Shown: positions 52,476 through 60,828, counted from the first letter of the stretch. The stretch: 64,000 nucleotides of DNA from DASTSN01 sp035760665 (GCA_035760665.1 DASTSN010000093.1:1-64000); one strand, 5' to 3'. Notes: generated by a model not told the origin, from the letters alone. Numbers and translations are program-made.

Positions 52476-52952
52476 TTATTGCTGACCGGCTGAAATAAAA
52501 TCAGCCAGCAGTTTCATCCGGAAATAAAGATTGCCCAGCATCAGGGAACAATTGTTTTTGGCGCCTGCGATACTGCCACCGTTCATTTTTTTAATATTCT
52601 TCAGCTCTTCCATTTTTTCATCAATCTTTTCCACCAGTTTTTCGGCATCCCAGCCCACATACTTTCTGTTGCGGTCATCTTTGATATGCACTTTTTTTAT
52701 GACGCCTGACCGCAGCTTTTTAAATTTAAAATTTTGGCTAAAGGCTTCTTTTACCGCTTCATTTTCTAACATGTCAATTATGATGTCAGCAGACACATTA
52801 TTCAGAAAAGCATTTTGAAAAATATTAAGATTATTGCGAAGCTCGCGAATAACCTTTTTCTTCAGCACATCGCTGGTTTTGCTTTCCTTGTTCAGGAAAG
52901 CAATCAGGTCTTTGAGCGGTCCGATACCTGTTTTCAGCCAGTCAGGATTCAT
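52476..52952 (-). CDS. Hypothetical 158-residue protein
   Basis: I do not recognise a family. The protein is soluble and highly charged, mostly helical (for example LKKKVIRELRNNLNIFQNAF and the coiled-coil-like LVEKIDEKMEELKNIKK). It is divergent from dinB (Pol IV) with 37 bp between start codons and leads the Crp-family gene by 10 bp. There is no visible catalytic motif. Confidence 0.6.
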   Translation of the reverse strand: MNPDWLKTGIGPLKDLIAFLNKESKTSDVLKKKVIRELRNNLNIFQNAFLNNVSADIIIDMLENEAVKEAFSQNFKFKKLRSGVIKKVHIKDDRNRKYVGWDAEKLVEKIDEKMEELKNIKKMNGGSIAGAKNNCSLMLGNLYFRMKLLADFISAGQQ

Positions 52953-52989
52953 ATCATCAGCCGGGCTTTAAATTGTAATTTTATGTTTT

Positions 52990-54159
52990 ATGCCAGCTGA
53001 CAAAATACGACATATTGTTCATTTTGATTTGGACTCCTTTTTTGTTTCGGTAGAAATAAAAAACAATCCTTCTTTAAAAGGAAAACCGGTACTTGTCGGC
53101 GGCTACGAACGCGGCGTGGTGGCCGCCTGCAGCTATGAAGCCCGAAAATTCGGCATTCAGTCTGCCATGCCCATGAAAAAAGCACTGCAGCTCTGCCCGC
53201 ATGCCATTGTTACCAGCAGCGGCCGTGGTGAATACAGTAAATACTCCCGCTGGGTAACGGATATCATTGCAGCCAACGTTCCATTATTCGAAAAGGCATC
53301 GATTGATGAGTTCTACATTGACCTCACGGGAATGGACAAGTTTTTTGGTGTAAGTAAATATGCGCAGGAACTCCGTCGGAAAATTATGCATGAAACCGGC
53401 TTACCAATTTCCGGCGGTCTTTCTACAGCCAAGTTCATCAGTAAAATTGCCACAAATGAGGCTAAACCAAATGGATTTCTCGAAATACCTGCCGGCAGGG
53501 AAATGGCTTTTTTATGGCCGCTGCCAGTAGAAAAAATCAACGGCGTTGGCAAACAAACAGAACTGCAATTAAAACAAATGGGCATTTATACCATTGAACA
53601 GGTTGCGCACACACCAGTGGAAGTACTGGAAAAACACCTGGGAAAATGGGGTGAGTCGCTCTGGCAAAAAGCCCATGGCATCGGCAGCGCGGCAATTGAA
53701 ACAGACTGGGAGCAAAAAAGCATGAGCCATGAAAATACCTTTGACCAGGATTATACCGATATTGATTTTTTACAAAAAGAACTCATCCGGCTGACCGAAA
53801 AAACAGCTTACTCCCTGCGGGAAGATGAAAAACTCACCGGCTGTATTACAGTAAAAATCCGCTACAGTAATTTTGAAACAACATCGCGCCAGGAAACGAT
53901 TGACTACACCGCCCTGGATGATCAGCTGATCGCCAAAGTGAAAGACCTGTTTACCAAATCATACCAAAAAGGCCGGCCCGTGAGGCTGCTGGGTGTCCGC
54001 TTCAGCCAGTTGATACCTTTCACCCTACAAATGAGTTTATTTGATAATAAACTTGAAAAACTTAAATTATACAAAGCTGTGGATGAGATAAAAGACCGCT
54101 TCGGCAGCAAACTGGTCAAAAAAGCCGCCAATGTGAAGAAAGAAAAAGAGGGTGAATGA
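52990..54159 (+). CDS. dinB: DNA polymerase IV (Y-family)
   Basis: A 389-residue translesion polymerase. The metal-binding motifs DLDSFFVSVE (near 14) and ASIDEFYIDLTG (near 100), the helix-hairpin-helix (KINGVGKQTELQLKQMGIYT) and the little-finger domain are complete. A C-terminal QMSLFD matches the sliding-clamp-binding motif. The 37-bp divergent spacing leaves room for only short regulation; an imperfect TAATTTTA lies 6 nt before the start. Confidence 0.95.
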   Translation: MPADKIRHIVHFDLDSFFVSVEIKNNPSLKGKPVLVGGYERGVVAACSYEARKFGIQSAMPMKKALQLCPHAIVTSSGRGEYSKYSRWVTDIIAANVPLFEKASIDEFYIDLTGMDKFFGVSKYAQELRRKIMHETGLPISGGLSTAKFISKIATNEAKPNGFLEIPAGREMAFLWPLPVEKINGVGKQTELQLKQMGIYTIEQVAHTPVEVLEKHLGKWGESLWQKAHGIGSAAIETDWEQKSMSHENTFDQDYTDIDFLQKELIRLTEKTAYSLREDEKLTGCITVKIRYSNFETTSRQETIDYTALDDQLIAKVKDLFTKSYQKGRPVRLLGVRFSQLIPFTLQMSLFDNKLEKLKLYKAVDEIKDRFGSKLVKKAANVKKEKEGE

Positions 54160-54244
54160 AAATCATTTTCGTCTTGCTGCCTGGTAAATAAGCCGTCTCA
54201 GCTATGTTGTTCCTCCTTATCTTCGCTTTTTTAAACTGATCCAC

Positions 54245-55612
54245 ATGTCAACAGCCTGGAAAGATTATCAGCAAAAAAATAACGATCGCTTTTTGAATGA
54301 AATGCTTGACCTGCTGCGCATACCTTCAATAAGCGCCAAGAGTGAACACAAAAGGGATATGCAGCAGTGTGCTGAACTGGTTAAACAACGCCTGCTGGAA
54401 GCAGGGTGCGATAAAGTCGCTGTTATGCCCACAGAAGGTCATCCTGTAGTATACGGCGAAAAAATAACCGATCCGTCTTGGCCAACCGTTCTGGTATATG
54501 GCCATTACGATGTACAACCTGTGGACCCGTTGAACCTCTGGCATAGCGATCCTTTTAAACCCGTTATAAAAGACGGCAAAGTATTTGCCCGCGGATCAGC
54601 GGATGATAAAGGGCAATTTTATATGCACGTGAAGGCCCTGGAAACTATGGTCAATACCAATACCCTTTGCACCAATATTAAATTCCTGATTGAAGGTGAA
54701 GAAGAAGTTGGTTCTCCCAACCTGGGGAAATTTGTGGCAGCTAATAAAGATGTATTGAAAGCTGATGTGATTCTGATCAGTGACAGTGCCATGCTGAGTA
54801 TGGAAAATCCCTCGCTGGATATCGGCGTTCGCGGATTAAGTTATATTGAAGTGGAAGTGACCGGTGCCAACCGCGATTTGCACAGCGGCACCTACGGCGG
54901 AGCAGTCGCCAACCCCATCACCATTCTTGCTAAAATGATTGCCGGTTGTCATGACGAAAACAATCACATCACCATACCCGGTTTTTATGACGATGTGCTG
55001 GAAGCAACAGCAGCAGAAAGGGCGTTGATGGCGAAAGCACCTTATGATGAACAGGCCTATAAAGCGGAACTGGGGGTGAAAGAGCTTTGGGGCGAAAAAG
55101 GTTTTTCCACCAATGAAAGAACAGGCATTCGTCCCACACTTGAACTCAATGGTATCTGGGGTGGTTACGAAGGAGAAGGCGCCAAAACCGTGCTGCCATC
55201 AAAAGCCACGGCAAAAATTTCCGCCCGGCTGGTGCCCAACCAGTCCTCTGCAAAAATCACTGACTTACTGTTAAATTATTTCAGGTCGGTTGCGCCGTCC
55301 TGTGTTACAGTAAAAGCATTTGAACACCATGGCGGCGAACCCTATATGACGCCAATTGACAGCAAAGGCTACAAGGCTGCAGCCAAAGCGATTGCAACAA
55401 CGTTTGGCAAACAACCCATTCCCGTTCGCGGTGGCGGCAGCATTCCCATTTGCTCTATTCTTGAAAAAGAACTGAATGTGAAAATCATCTTCATGGGGTT
55501 TGGCCTGGATAACGATAACCTCCATTCGCCCAATGAAAAATATAATCTTGACAACTATTACAAAGGCATTGAAACCATTCCCTATTTTCATAAATATTTT
55601 GCAGAAGAATAA
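54245..55612 (+). CDS. M20-family metallopeptidase (dipeptidase type)
   Basis: A 455-residue peptidase. The metal-ligand motifs VYGHYDVQPVDP, ARGSADDKGQFYMHVKAL, IEGEEEVGSPNLG and the C-terminal HSPNEKYNLDN are intact, with the inserted dimerization domain between about 200 and 330. It probably hydrolyses dipeptides or N-acyl amino acids; it is of the PepV/CNDP-like, cytosolic type. No operon partner is evident. Confidence 0.92.
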   Translation: MSTAWKDYQQKNNDRFLNEMLDLLRIPSISAKSEHKRDMQQCAELVKQRLLEAGCDKVAVMPTEGHPVVYGEKITDPSWPTVLVYGHYDVQPVDPLNLWHSDPFKPVIKDGKVFARGSADDKGQFYMHVKALETMVNTNTLCTNIKFLIEGEEEVGSPNLGKFVAANKDVLKADVILISDSAMLSMENPSLDIGVRGLSYIEVEVTGANRDLHSGTYGGAVANPITILAKMIAGCHDENNHITIPGFYDDVLEATAAERALMAKAPYDEQAYKAELGVKELWGEKGFSTNERTGIRPTLELNGIWGGYEGEGAKTVLPSKATAKISARLVPNQSSAKITDLLLNYFRSVAPSCVTVKAFEHHGGEPYMTPIDSKGYKAAAKAIATTFGKQPIPVRGGGSIPICSILEKELNVKIIFMGFGLDNDNLHSPNEKYNLDNYYKGIETIPYFHKYFAEE

Positions 55613-55673
55613 AATGGTTCCGCTTTTAAAAAAAGCCTGCTACCAAGCTACAGCTTGTTTGCTTTAGCGGTAT

Positions 55674-55681
55674 TAATTTTG
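55674..55681 (+). promoter_or_regulatory. -7 element of hslR, apparently leaderless
   Basis: TAATTTTG matches TAnnTTTG and ends exactly 4 nt before the ATG at 55686. A TTG at 55655-55657 lies 16 bp upstream, slightly short for the usual 19-21 bp. Confidence 0.6.
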
Positions 55682-55685
55682 CAGA

Positions 55686-56072
55686 ATGGCTGAAAAAGAA
55701 AAACTCCGCCTCGACAAATATCTTTGGGCTATTCGCCTTTTCAAAACAAGGACGCTGGCAGCAGCAGCCTGCGACAGCGGGAAAGTAAAATTCAATGGCC
55801 TGCAGGCCAAAGCGGGGAAACAGGTAAGTATCGGTGATGAGTATGAAATCAAAACCGAAGCCCGACGCTGGCGCATTCGTGTAAGCGGCCTGCTGCACAA
55901 CCGTGTAAAATATGAAGAAGCCGTTAAAAACTACATTGATATAACACCTGCCGAAGAAATTGAACGCTTGCAATTCCTGGCTGCCAGTTTCCATACAGGC
56001 AAGCGGCAAAGCAAAATTGGGCGGCCAACCAAAAAACAGCGCCGCGAACTTGATGACTTTTTAGACGCCTAA
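55686..56072 (+). CDS. hslR: RNA-binding S4 domain protein, HslR/Hsp15-like
   Basis: A 128-residue protein. The S4 domain (LRLDKYLWAIRLFKTRTLAA then GKVKFNGLQAKAGKQVSIGD) fills the first 60 residues, with a basic C-terminal tail (KRQSKIGRPTKKQRREL). Hsp15 binds free 50S subunits with nascent chains after heat shock. The next gene encodes an Hsp20-type chaperone, which fits a stress role. Family assigned from motif and length. Confidence 0.85.
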   Translation: MAEKEKLRLDKYLWAIRLFKTRTLAAAACDSGKVKFNGLQAKAGKQVSIGDEYEIKTEARRWRIRVSGLLHNRVKYEEAVKNYIDITPAEEIERLQFLAASFHTGKRQSKIGRPTKKQRRELDDFLDA

Positions 56073-56182
56073 CCTCACTGACCGAAATCACTGGATCTGC
56101 TTATACCCGTCATTTTTTTCGCTGCGGTGACTGACGATCTTCGTGCTGATGATTCTATTTGTTCACCTATAAATGTTACAAT

Positions 56183-56632
56183 ATGGAAAAAGCAATTGAA
56201 AAAACCAGAACATCCTGGCCCTCGCTGTTCGATACAGGATGGATGGAAAAATTCTTCAATGCACCGCTTGATGAATTTTTTAATATGGGAAAAGTAATGA
56301 ACGTACCTGCTGTGAATGTTTCGGAAAACGATAAGGAATTCATTCTTGCTGTTGCCGCACCGGGTCTTGATAAAAAAGATTTTAAAGTAGACGCCTACGA
56401 TGATATGCTGACCATCAGTGCCGAAAAAGAAAAGGAAGAAAAAGAAGAAAAAAATGGCCGCTACAACAGGCGTGAATACAATTACAGCAGCTGGAGCCGC
56501 AGTTTTACCTTGCCTGAAAATTCGGATGGCAGTAAAATTGATGCACAGTATAAAGACGGAGAATTAAAAATTATTATCCCAAAAAAGAAAACAGAGACCC
56601 CGCAGAAAGTAAAAAACATTACCGTCAATTAA
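56183..56632 (+). CDS. Hsp20 / alpha-crystallin small heat-shock protein
   Basis: A 149-residue Hsp20 with an N-terminal arm (WPSLFDTGWMEKFFN), the alpha-crystallin domain (VPAVNVSENDKEFILAVAAP to DGELKIIIPKK) and a short basic tail. It holds unfolding proteins in a refoldable state. The start MEKAIEKTRT at 56183 is taken over an ATG at 56159. A TCTATTTG, one mismatch from the -7 consensus, lies at 56154-56161. Confidence 0.93.
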   Translation: MEKAIEKTRTSWPSLFDTGWMEKFFNAPLDEFFNMGKVMNVPAVNVSENDKEFILAVAAPGLDKKDFKVDAYDDMLTISAEKEKEEKEEKNGRYNRREYNYSSWSRSFTLPENSDGSKIDAQYKDGELKIIIPKKKTETPQKVKNITVN

Positions 56633-56657
56633 GGTAGGCAATGGCATGAAACCGAAT

Positions 56658-56696
56658 AAAAGCCCCTGCGGCAGCAATGACCAGCCAGGGGCTTTT
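56658..56696. terminator. Bidirectional terminator between hsp20 and the response-regulator gene
   Basis: An 11-bp stem AAAAGCCCCTG/CAGGGGCTTTT (56658-56668 with 56686-56696) has T-runs on both strands and lies between two convergent genes. Confidence 0.85.
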
Positions 56697-56736
56697 AGTT
56701 TGAGTCACCAAGACCATTTTAGATCTACTCAAAAGC

Positions 56737-57792
56737 TCAGAACAAAAGATTATTCAGCTTATCAAGATTGGCAATGATGATTTTCCCGTCTTTAATCTCT
56801 ATCAGTTTTTCTGCTTTGAAATCACTCAGTGTGCGGATCAGTGATTCGGTGGCAGTGCCTACATAATGAGCGATATCTTCCCGGGAAATTTCAATAGACT
56901 TGTTTTGCCCGTCGGGATTGAACTTATGGTAAATATCCACCAGGGCCCTGGCAACACGTTTCCTGAGTGAACTGTAAGCCAGGTTCAGCAAACGTTCTTC
57001 TTTGTCTTTTACATTTTGAGTAATAATGCGGATAAACTTGGCAGCAATATTTATGTCGCCATAAATCATCTCCTGGAAATCTTCCCGGGGAATATGCATG
57101 ATTTCTGCATCTTCCAATATGACCGCCGAATCATCATAATTTTTATCCCCTATCAGAGCCGTATACCCGATGAAGTCGCCAGTGCTGTAGAGATCCGTTA
57201 TGTACTCTTTCCCGTCTTCATGCGTTTTGATACCTTTTACTTTACCTTTTACCAGGTAATATAAAAACCGCGGCCGCTTACCTTCCTGGTAAAGGTTTTG
57301 CTTTTTATTGTAAAATTCCACGTCATAATTATCTGCCAGATGCTTCAGCAAACCGGTGTCTTTTACATCTCTGATAAACTGGTTGATCCCCTGCTGGGTC
57401 GAGGCATATTTATTGGTCAGCACTTCCGCTTTTTTCAGGCGGATTTCAATCGCATTCAGCAGTTCAATATCTTCAAACGGCTTGGTGATATAGTCATCGG
57501 CTCCCATCTCCATTCCCTTTCTGAAATCGTTTCTTTCCGTTTTGGCTGTTAAAAAAATAAATGGGATGGTCTGTGTTTCCTGGTTTTTGCGCAGCAAATG
57601 CAAAACGCCGTACCCATCTAGGTCGGGCATCATAATATCGCACACCACTACATCCGGCTTTTCTTTCAGGGCAATGTCCACACCTTTCTTGCCGTTTTCA
57701 GCAGTAAATGTTTTGTAGCCGGCCAGGTCCAGTATTTCGGCTGTGTTTTCCCTGATATCGGCATTGTCATCAATTACTAAAACAGATTTCAT
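56737..57792 (-). CDS. Response regulator: receiver domain fused to CRP-type DNA-binding protein
   Basis: A 351-residue fusion. A receiver domain (1-120) has phospho-acceptor D52 (VVCDIMMPDLDG) and the conserved lysine near 104 (ITKPFED). A cyclic-nucleotide-binding-type barrel follows (about 150-270) and then a CRP HTH with recognition helix TESLIRTLSDF, holding E316 and R320 in the E-x3-R arrangement that CRP and FNR use to read TGA half-sites. The start overlaps the kinase stop by 4 bp (ATGA). Together they form a phosphorylation-controlled CRP-like system next to the nos/NO genes and the TGA-N6-TCA boxes. Confidence 0.93.
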   Translation of the reverse strand: MKSVLVIDDNADIRENTAEILDLAGYKTFTAENGKKGVDIALKEKPDVVVCDIMMPDLDGYGVLHLLRKNQETQTIPFIFLTAKTERNDFRKGMEMGADDYITKPFEDIELLNAIEIRLKKAEVLTNKYASTQQGINQFIRDVKDTGLLKHLADNYDVEFYNKKQNLYQEGKRPRFLYYLVKGKVKGIKTHEDGKEYITDLYSTGDFIGYTALIGDKNYDDSAVILEDAEIMHIPREDFQEMIYGDINIAAKFIRIITQNVKDKEERLLNLAYSSLRKRVARALVDIYHKFNPDGQNKSIEISREDIAHYVGTATESLIRTLSDFKAEKLIEIKDGKIIIANLDKLNNLLF

Positions 57793-59351
57793 GTTGTTGG
57801 TTTATTAACGGGAATGGTGAATGCAATAGTAGTTCCGGCGCCCAGTTCGCTTTGCAAATGTACTTCTCCTCCCAGTAAATCAAGATACCTTTTTACAATA
57901 TGCAGCCCAAGACCGGTACCCTGGATATTTACAGCATTGGCACCGCGGTAAAAACTGGTGAATAACCGTTCTTTATCCTCATCAGAGATGCCGATACCTT
58001 TATCACTGATTGCTATTTGAGCCGAATCGTTCGCAATTGCACAATTCACTTCAATCGGCTGCTCCTCATCAGAAAATTTGCTGGCGTTGGTAATGAGGTT
58101 GATCAAAATATTCTTGAGCAGTTTTTTATCGGTATACACATTGGTTTCGCCGTTGTAAACAAGATCGATATGCTGGCCTTTTTTCAGCAGGCCTTTCATT
58201 TCTTCAATTGTTTCGTGTACAAAATCTTTCAGTTCAAATTCCACGGGTTCTGCCTCCATCTTACCTTCATCCAGTTTGCCGACAGAGAGGAAATCGTTCA
58301 AAATATCATTCAGGTGCTTAACTGAATTTTTAATTTTTTCAATGTGCCGGTCCCGCTGCACCTGTTCGTCGCTTGTTTTGTAACGGGAGAGCAACGACGC
58401 GGAGGACAGCACCGTACTGAGAGGCGTTCTGAATTCGTGTGATGCCATGGAAACAAAACGGCTTTTGATTTCATTCAGTTCCCGTTCTTTATCCAGCGCC
58501 TCGCTGAGTTCACGTTGCGAATGCTCCAGTTTTTGCAAGGCTTCTTTTAGGATGATCGTCCGGTCTTCCACTTTCGCCTCCAGTTGTGTGTTCAGCCGGC
58601 GGATATCTTCTGTTACTTTTTCAAGTTCTTTTTTCTGCCGCAGCATATTTTCTTCAATCTGTTTCCGGTGCGTAATATCCACGATGAAAGCGATCACGTA
58701 GGATTCATTTTTTTCTTTATAAAAACTCAGGCTCACTTCTACCGGAAAATTGCTCCCGTCTTTACGGGTTCCGCGAAGATCGCGGCCGGCGCCCATTGTA
58801 CGGTTTTGTGGCGCTTTATAAAAACCATCCCGCAGTTTTACATGTTTTTCTTTTAAATGCTGCGGAATCAGGATTTCAACAGGCCGGCTAACCAGTTCAC
58901 TGGCCTCGTAGCCAAACATTCGCTCGGCGGCGGGATTGACAAGAATAATAGTACCTGTGCCGGTGGTTAATATAATACCTTCGGTAGCGTTTTCAAACAA
59001 CGAAGCCATATGTGTTTTGTCAAAATCCATATGGCGGTAGAGCTGTTTCATATACAGCACAATGATGGTTGTAAACAGCACCAGCAGCAATACGAATAAG
59101 AATTCGGATATATCCTTTGCATCTGTAAAGCCACGGCTACGAAAAACCCTGAAACCGGTAATCACCAGGGCACTGGTAACCCCGGCGATGATGGTAGCGG
59201 CATAATTTTCAATAAAAACCGATAACATGATCACCACCAGCAACCCGCTGACGGTTATTGTATGACCCGGGAAAAAATAACTTAGTACCAGCGTCAGCAA
59301 AAAAACCAATAAGGCATAAACAGATGCTTGCTGATTACTTAATCTTGGCAT
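57789..59351 (-). CDS. PAS-domain membrane histidine kinase
   Basis: A 520-residue kinase: about four membrane helices in residues 10-105, a PAS domain at about 115-230 (MASLFENATEGIILTTGTGT, then FIVDITHRKQIEEN), a coiled linker (about 235-297), the phospho-acceptor H305 in SMASHEFRTPLS and an ATPase domain (NLITNASKFSDEE, DKGIGISDEDKERLF, GTGLGLHIVKRYL). It is translationally coupled to the receiver-CRP gene, its probable partner. The signal is unknown; a PAS pocket could hold heme or flavin, but no binding residue is evident. Confidence 0.92.
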   Translation of the reverse strand: MPRLSNQQASVYALLVFLLTLVLSYFFPGHTITVSGLLVVIMLSVFIENYAATIIAGVTSALVITGFRVFRSRGFTDAKDISEFLFVLLLVLFTTIIVLYMKQLYRHMDFDKTHMASLFENATEGIILTTGTGTIILVNPAAERMFGYEASELVSRPVEILIPQHLKEKHVKLRDGFYKAPQNRTMGAGRDLRGTRKDGSNFPVEVSLSFYKEKNESYVIAFIVDITHRKQIEENMLRQKKELEKVTEDIRRLNTQLEAKVEDRTIILKEALQKLEHSQRELSEALDKERELNEIKSRFVSMASHEFRTPLSTVLSSASLLSRYKTSDEQVQRDRHIEKIKNSVKHLNDILNDFLSVGKLDEGKMEAEPVEFELKDFVHETIEEMKGLLKKGQHIDLVYNGETNVYTDKKLLKNILINLITNASKFSDEEQPIEVNCAIANDSAQIAISDKGIGISDEDKERLFTSFYRGANAVNIQGTGLGLHIVKRYLDLLGGEVHLQSELGAGTTIAFTIPVNKPTT

Positions 59352-59416
59352 GAGATGCCCTCTTTTTTAATAAATATAGGTATTCGTTGCAAATTAAGAT
59401 AAGATTTTACAAGCTA

Positions 59417-60166
59417 TTACTTGTGCAGCAACTCGTTTTCCATCGCTATCGCCCGGGGAAATAAAATGTCATTTTCCAGGTGAATATGCTGCACCAGGTC
59501 TTCGTCCATTTCTTTTAATTTACTGAAGACAACCTTATGACTAATGCAGGCATTTGAAGGTGCGGTGTAATAACCGGTAAGCTCCCGCATTTTGGACAGT
59601 ACTTTATCCATGGTTTCATGCTCGTGCTGCATGACGGTTTCGATGGGTTTGCGCAATGTGCGGACCAACAGCCCTGCATACGACTCATCACTTTTATACG
59701 CGTGGGCAATTTGCCGGATATAGGGAAAAATGATGTCTTCTTCCTGGCGCAGGTGTGGCATGATTTCCTTGTACAACCGCAGAAAGATAGCCTGCAGTTC
59801 TTCCAAGTAAAGAAATTTATCGCCGTGCCCTTCTATAAATTTTTCCAGTTGCTCTTTCAGTAAAGGCAGGGCCTTATCAAGGTAACGATGATGTATATTG
59901 ATGATATAATCGGTAAGAAAATCGAGATCCCAGTCGTGATAATTTAGCAGGTTGGAAACACTTACGTTCCGGGTGGCGTTTTCCAGCTCCTGTATTACAT
60001 GCTCCACCTCCAGTCCGCGCATTTCACAGGCTGTTTTCAGGGGCCATTTTCCGCCGCAGCAAAAATCGATACCATACTTTTTAAAAATATCTGCCGTACG
60101 GTAGTCCTGCCGCACAATATCAGTAACTATTGCTGTTTCGTTGATTGCCGGGGTTTTCAAAAACAT
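59417..60166 (-). CDS. Iron-sulfur cluster repair di-iron protein (RIC; ScdA/YtfE/DnrN)
   Basis: A 249-residue protein with an N-terminal ScdA domain (adjacent C36-C37 in YGIDFCCGGK) and a hemerythrin-like di-iron domain (histidines in HHRYLDKALPLLKEQ, HLRQEEDIIFPYI, HEHETMDKVLSKM and HIHLENDILFPRA). RIC proteins repair Fe-S clusters damaged by nitric oxide. Its position beside an NsrR-like gene and nosZ fits. A CRP/FNR-type box (60228-60241) is centred 36.5 bp before its likely -7 element. Confidence 0.93.
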   Translation of the reverse strand: MFLKTPAINETAIVTDIVRQDYRTADIFKKYGIDFCCGGKWPLKTACEMRGLEVEHVIQELENATRNVSVSNLLNYHDWDLDFLTDYIINIHHRYLDKALPLLKEQLEKFIEGHGDKFLYLEELQAIFLRLYKEIMPHLRQEEDIIFPYIRQIAHAYKSDESYAGLLVRTLRKPIETVMQHEHETMDKVLSKMRELTGYYTAPSNACISHKVVFSKLKEMDEDLVQHIHLENDILFPRAIAMENELLHK

Positions 60167-60197
60167 AATCGTAAGCCTTCCTATAATAAATTAATAA

Positions 60198-60205
60198 GCA
60201 ATGTA
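60198..60205 (-). promoter_or_regulatory. Candidate -7 element of the ric gene
   Basis: TACATTGC on the minus strand is one T short of TAnnTTTG. It is a weak element on its own, but it lies 36.5 bp from the centre of the box at 60228-60241, exactly as in the two other box-promoter pairs in this cluster. Confidence 0.4.
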
Positions 60206-60227
60206 GGGTCTGCGGGCAGCGAGGCAG

Positions 60228-60241
60228 TTGATTTTAATCAT
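60228..60241. promoter_or_regulatory. CRP/FNR-type box upstream of ric
   Basis: TTGATTTTAATCAT differs from the FNR consensus TTGAT-N4-ATCAA only at the last base and has the core TGA-N6-TCA. It is 62 bp from the ric start codon. Confidence 0.65.
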
Positions 60242-60268
60242 ACCGGCGACTGATTTTTGTTGAGCCCG

Positions 60269-60709
60269 TCAGCTTATTGCAATGCTGTTTATAAAATTTG
60301 GATCATTCTTTTTTAGCACATCTCCAATCGTTGTTTCTGAAAAAAGTTGCAGCAACTGGTTTTTATAGGCTTCCAGCTGGTGATGCAGCGGGCAGGGCCG
60401 TTTGGCATTACATTTCCGAAAACTTAATACACAGTTCTTAAACTGATCAGTGCCCTCGGTAATATGTATCAGCCTGAGTAAAGGTGTGGCCAGTGTTTTA
60501 TCATTCAGCTGAAAGCCCCCATACGGGCCCTTGGTGGAGTCCAGTATTTTCTCTTTCACAATTTTATTCATCACTTTTCCTAAAAAATACCTGGGCACAT
60601 TTAGCTTTTTAGCAATCTCATCAATTTGCACTCTTTTGCCCTCCTCTGCGGTAAGGGCAATATAGAGTACACTACGCAACGCATATCCAAACGATTTTGA
60701 AAATATCAT
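60269..60709 (-). CDS. Rrf2-family regulator, NsrR-like nitric oxide sensor
   Basis: A 146-residue Rrf2 protein: a winged helix (SKSFGYALRSVLYIA to YFLGKVMNKIVKEKILDS) and three cysteines C93-x6-C100-x5-C106 (NCVLSFRKCNAKRPC), the pattern of NsrR, whose 4Fe-4S cluster reacts with nitric oxide. It lies between ric and the divergent cytochrome/nosZ operon, and shares the 174-bp region with the latter. Its promoter has a -7 element at 60733-60740 and its own CRP/FNR-type box at 60763-60776. The NsrR identity is inferred from cysteines and neighbours. Confidence 0.85.
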   Translation of the reverse strand: MIFSKSFGYALRSVLYIALTAEEGKRVQIDEIAKKLNVPRYFLGKVMNKIVKEKILDSTKGPYGGFQLNDKTLATPLLRLIHITEGTDQFKNCVLSFRKCNAKRPCPLHHQLEAYKNQLLQLFSETTIGDVLKKNDPNFINSIAIS

Positions 60710-60732
60710 ATTTATCTAGTCCTGTACTTGCA

Positions 60733-60740
60733 CAAACGTA
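60733..60740 (-). promoter_or_regulatory. -7 element of the NsrR-like gene
   Basis: TACGTTTG on the minus strand matches TAnnTTTG, 23 nt before the start codon. There is no -33 TTG, as expected for an activator-dependent promoter. Confidence 0.6.
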
Positions 60741-60762
60741 TTAAAGTGATCATCCGGCAGAG

Positions 60763-60776
60763 CTGATAAATGTCAT
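60763..60776. promoter_or_regulatory. Imperfect CRP/FNR-type box at the NsrR-like gene
   Basis: CTGATAAATGTCAT (ATGACATTTATCAG on the minus strand) keeps the TGA-N6-TCA core. Its centre (60769.5) is 36.5 bp from the last base of the -7 element at 60733-60740. Confidence 0.45.
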
Positions 60777-60784
60777 CATACCTC

Positions 60785-60798
60785 TTGATGCTTATCAT
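60785..60798. promoter_or_regulatory. CRP/FNR-type box at the cytochrome c-nosZ promoter
   Basis: TTGATGCTTATCAT differs from TTGAT-N4-ATCAA at the last base only. Its centre (60791.5) lies 36.5 bp from the end of the -7 element at 60821-60828, which gives -41.5 if transcription starts 5 nt later (class II activation geometry). Confidence 0.7.
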
Positions 60799-60820
60799 CC
60801 TGAACCGCCCCGGGAGCGAA

Positions 60821-60828
60821 TACTTTTG
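60821..60828 (+). promoter_or_regulatory. -7 element of the cytochrome c-nosZ operon
   Basis: TACTTTTG matches TAnnTTTG exactly. No TTG -33 element is present, in keeping with activation from the box at 60785-60798. The leader would be about 51 nt. Confidence 0.65.

Noticed and set aside
55626..56009. 127-codon open frame opposite hslR
   Set aside because: It covers the S4-domain gene in antisense and extends into a gap without any promoter; a shadow.
56079..56090. TGA-N6-TCA core upstream of the Hsp20 gene
   Set aside because: There is no -7 element 36.5 bp away and the flanking bases do not match TTGAT/ATCAA. One such core is expected about every 4 kb by chance.
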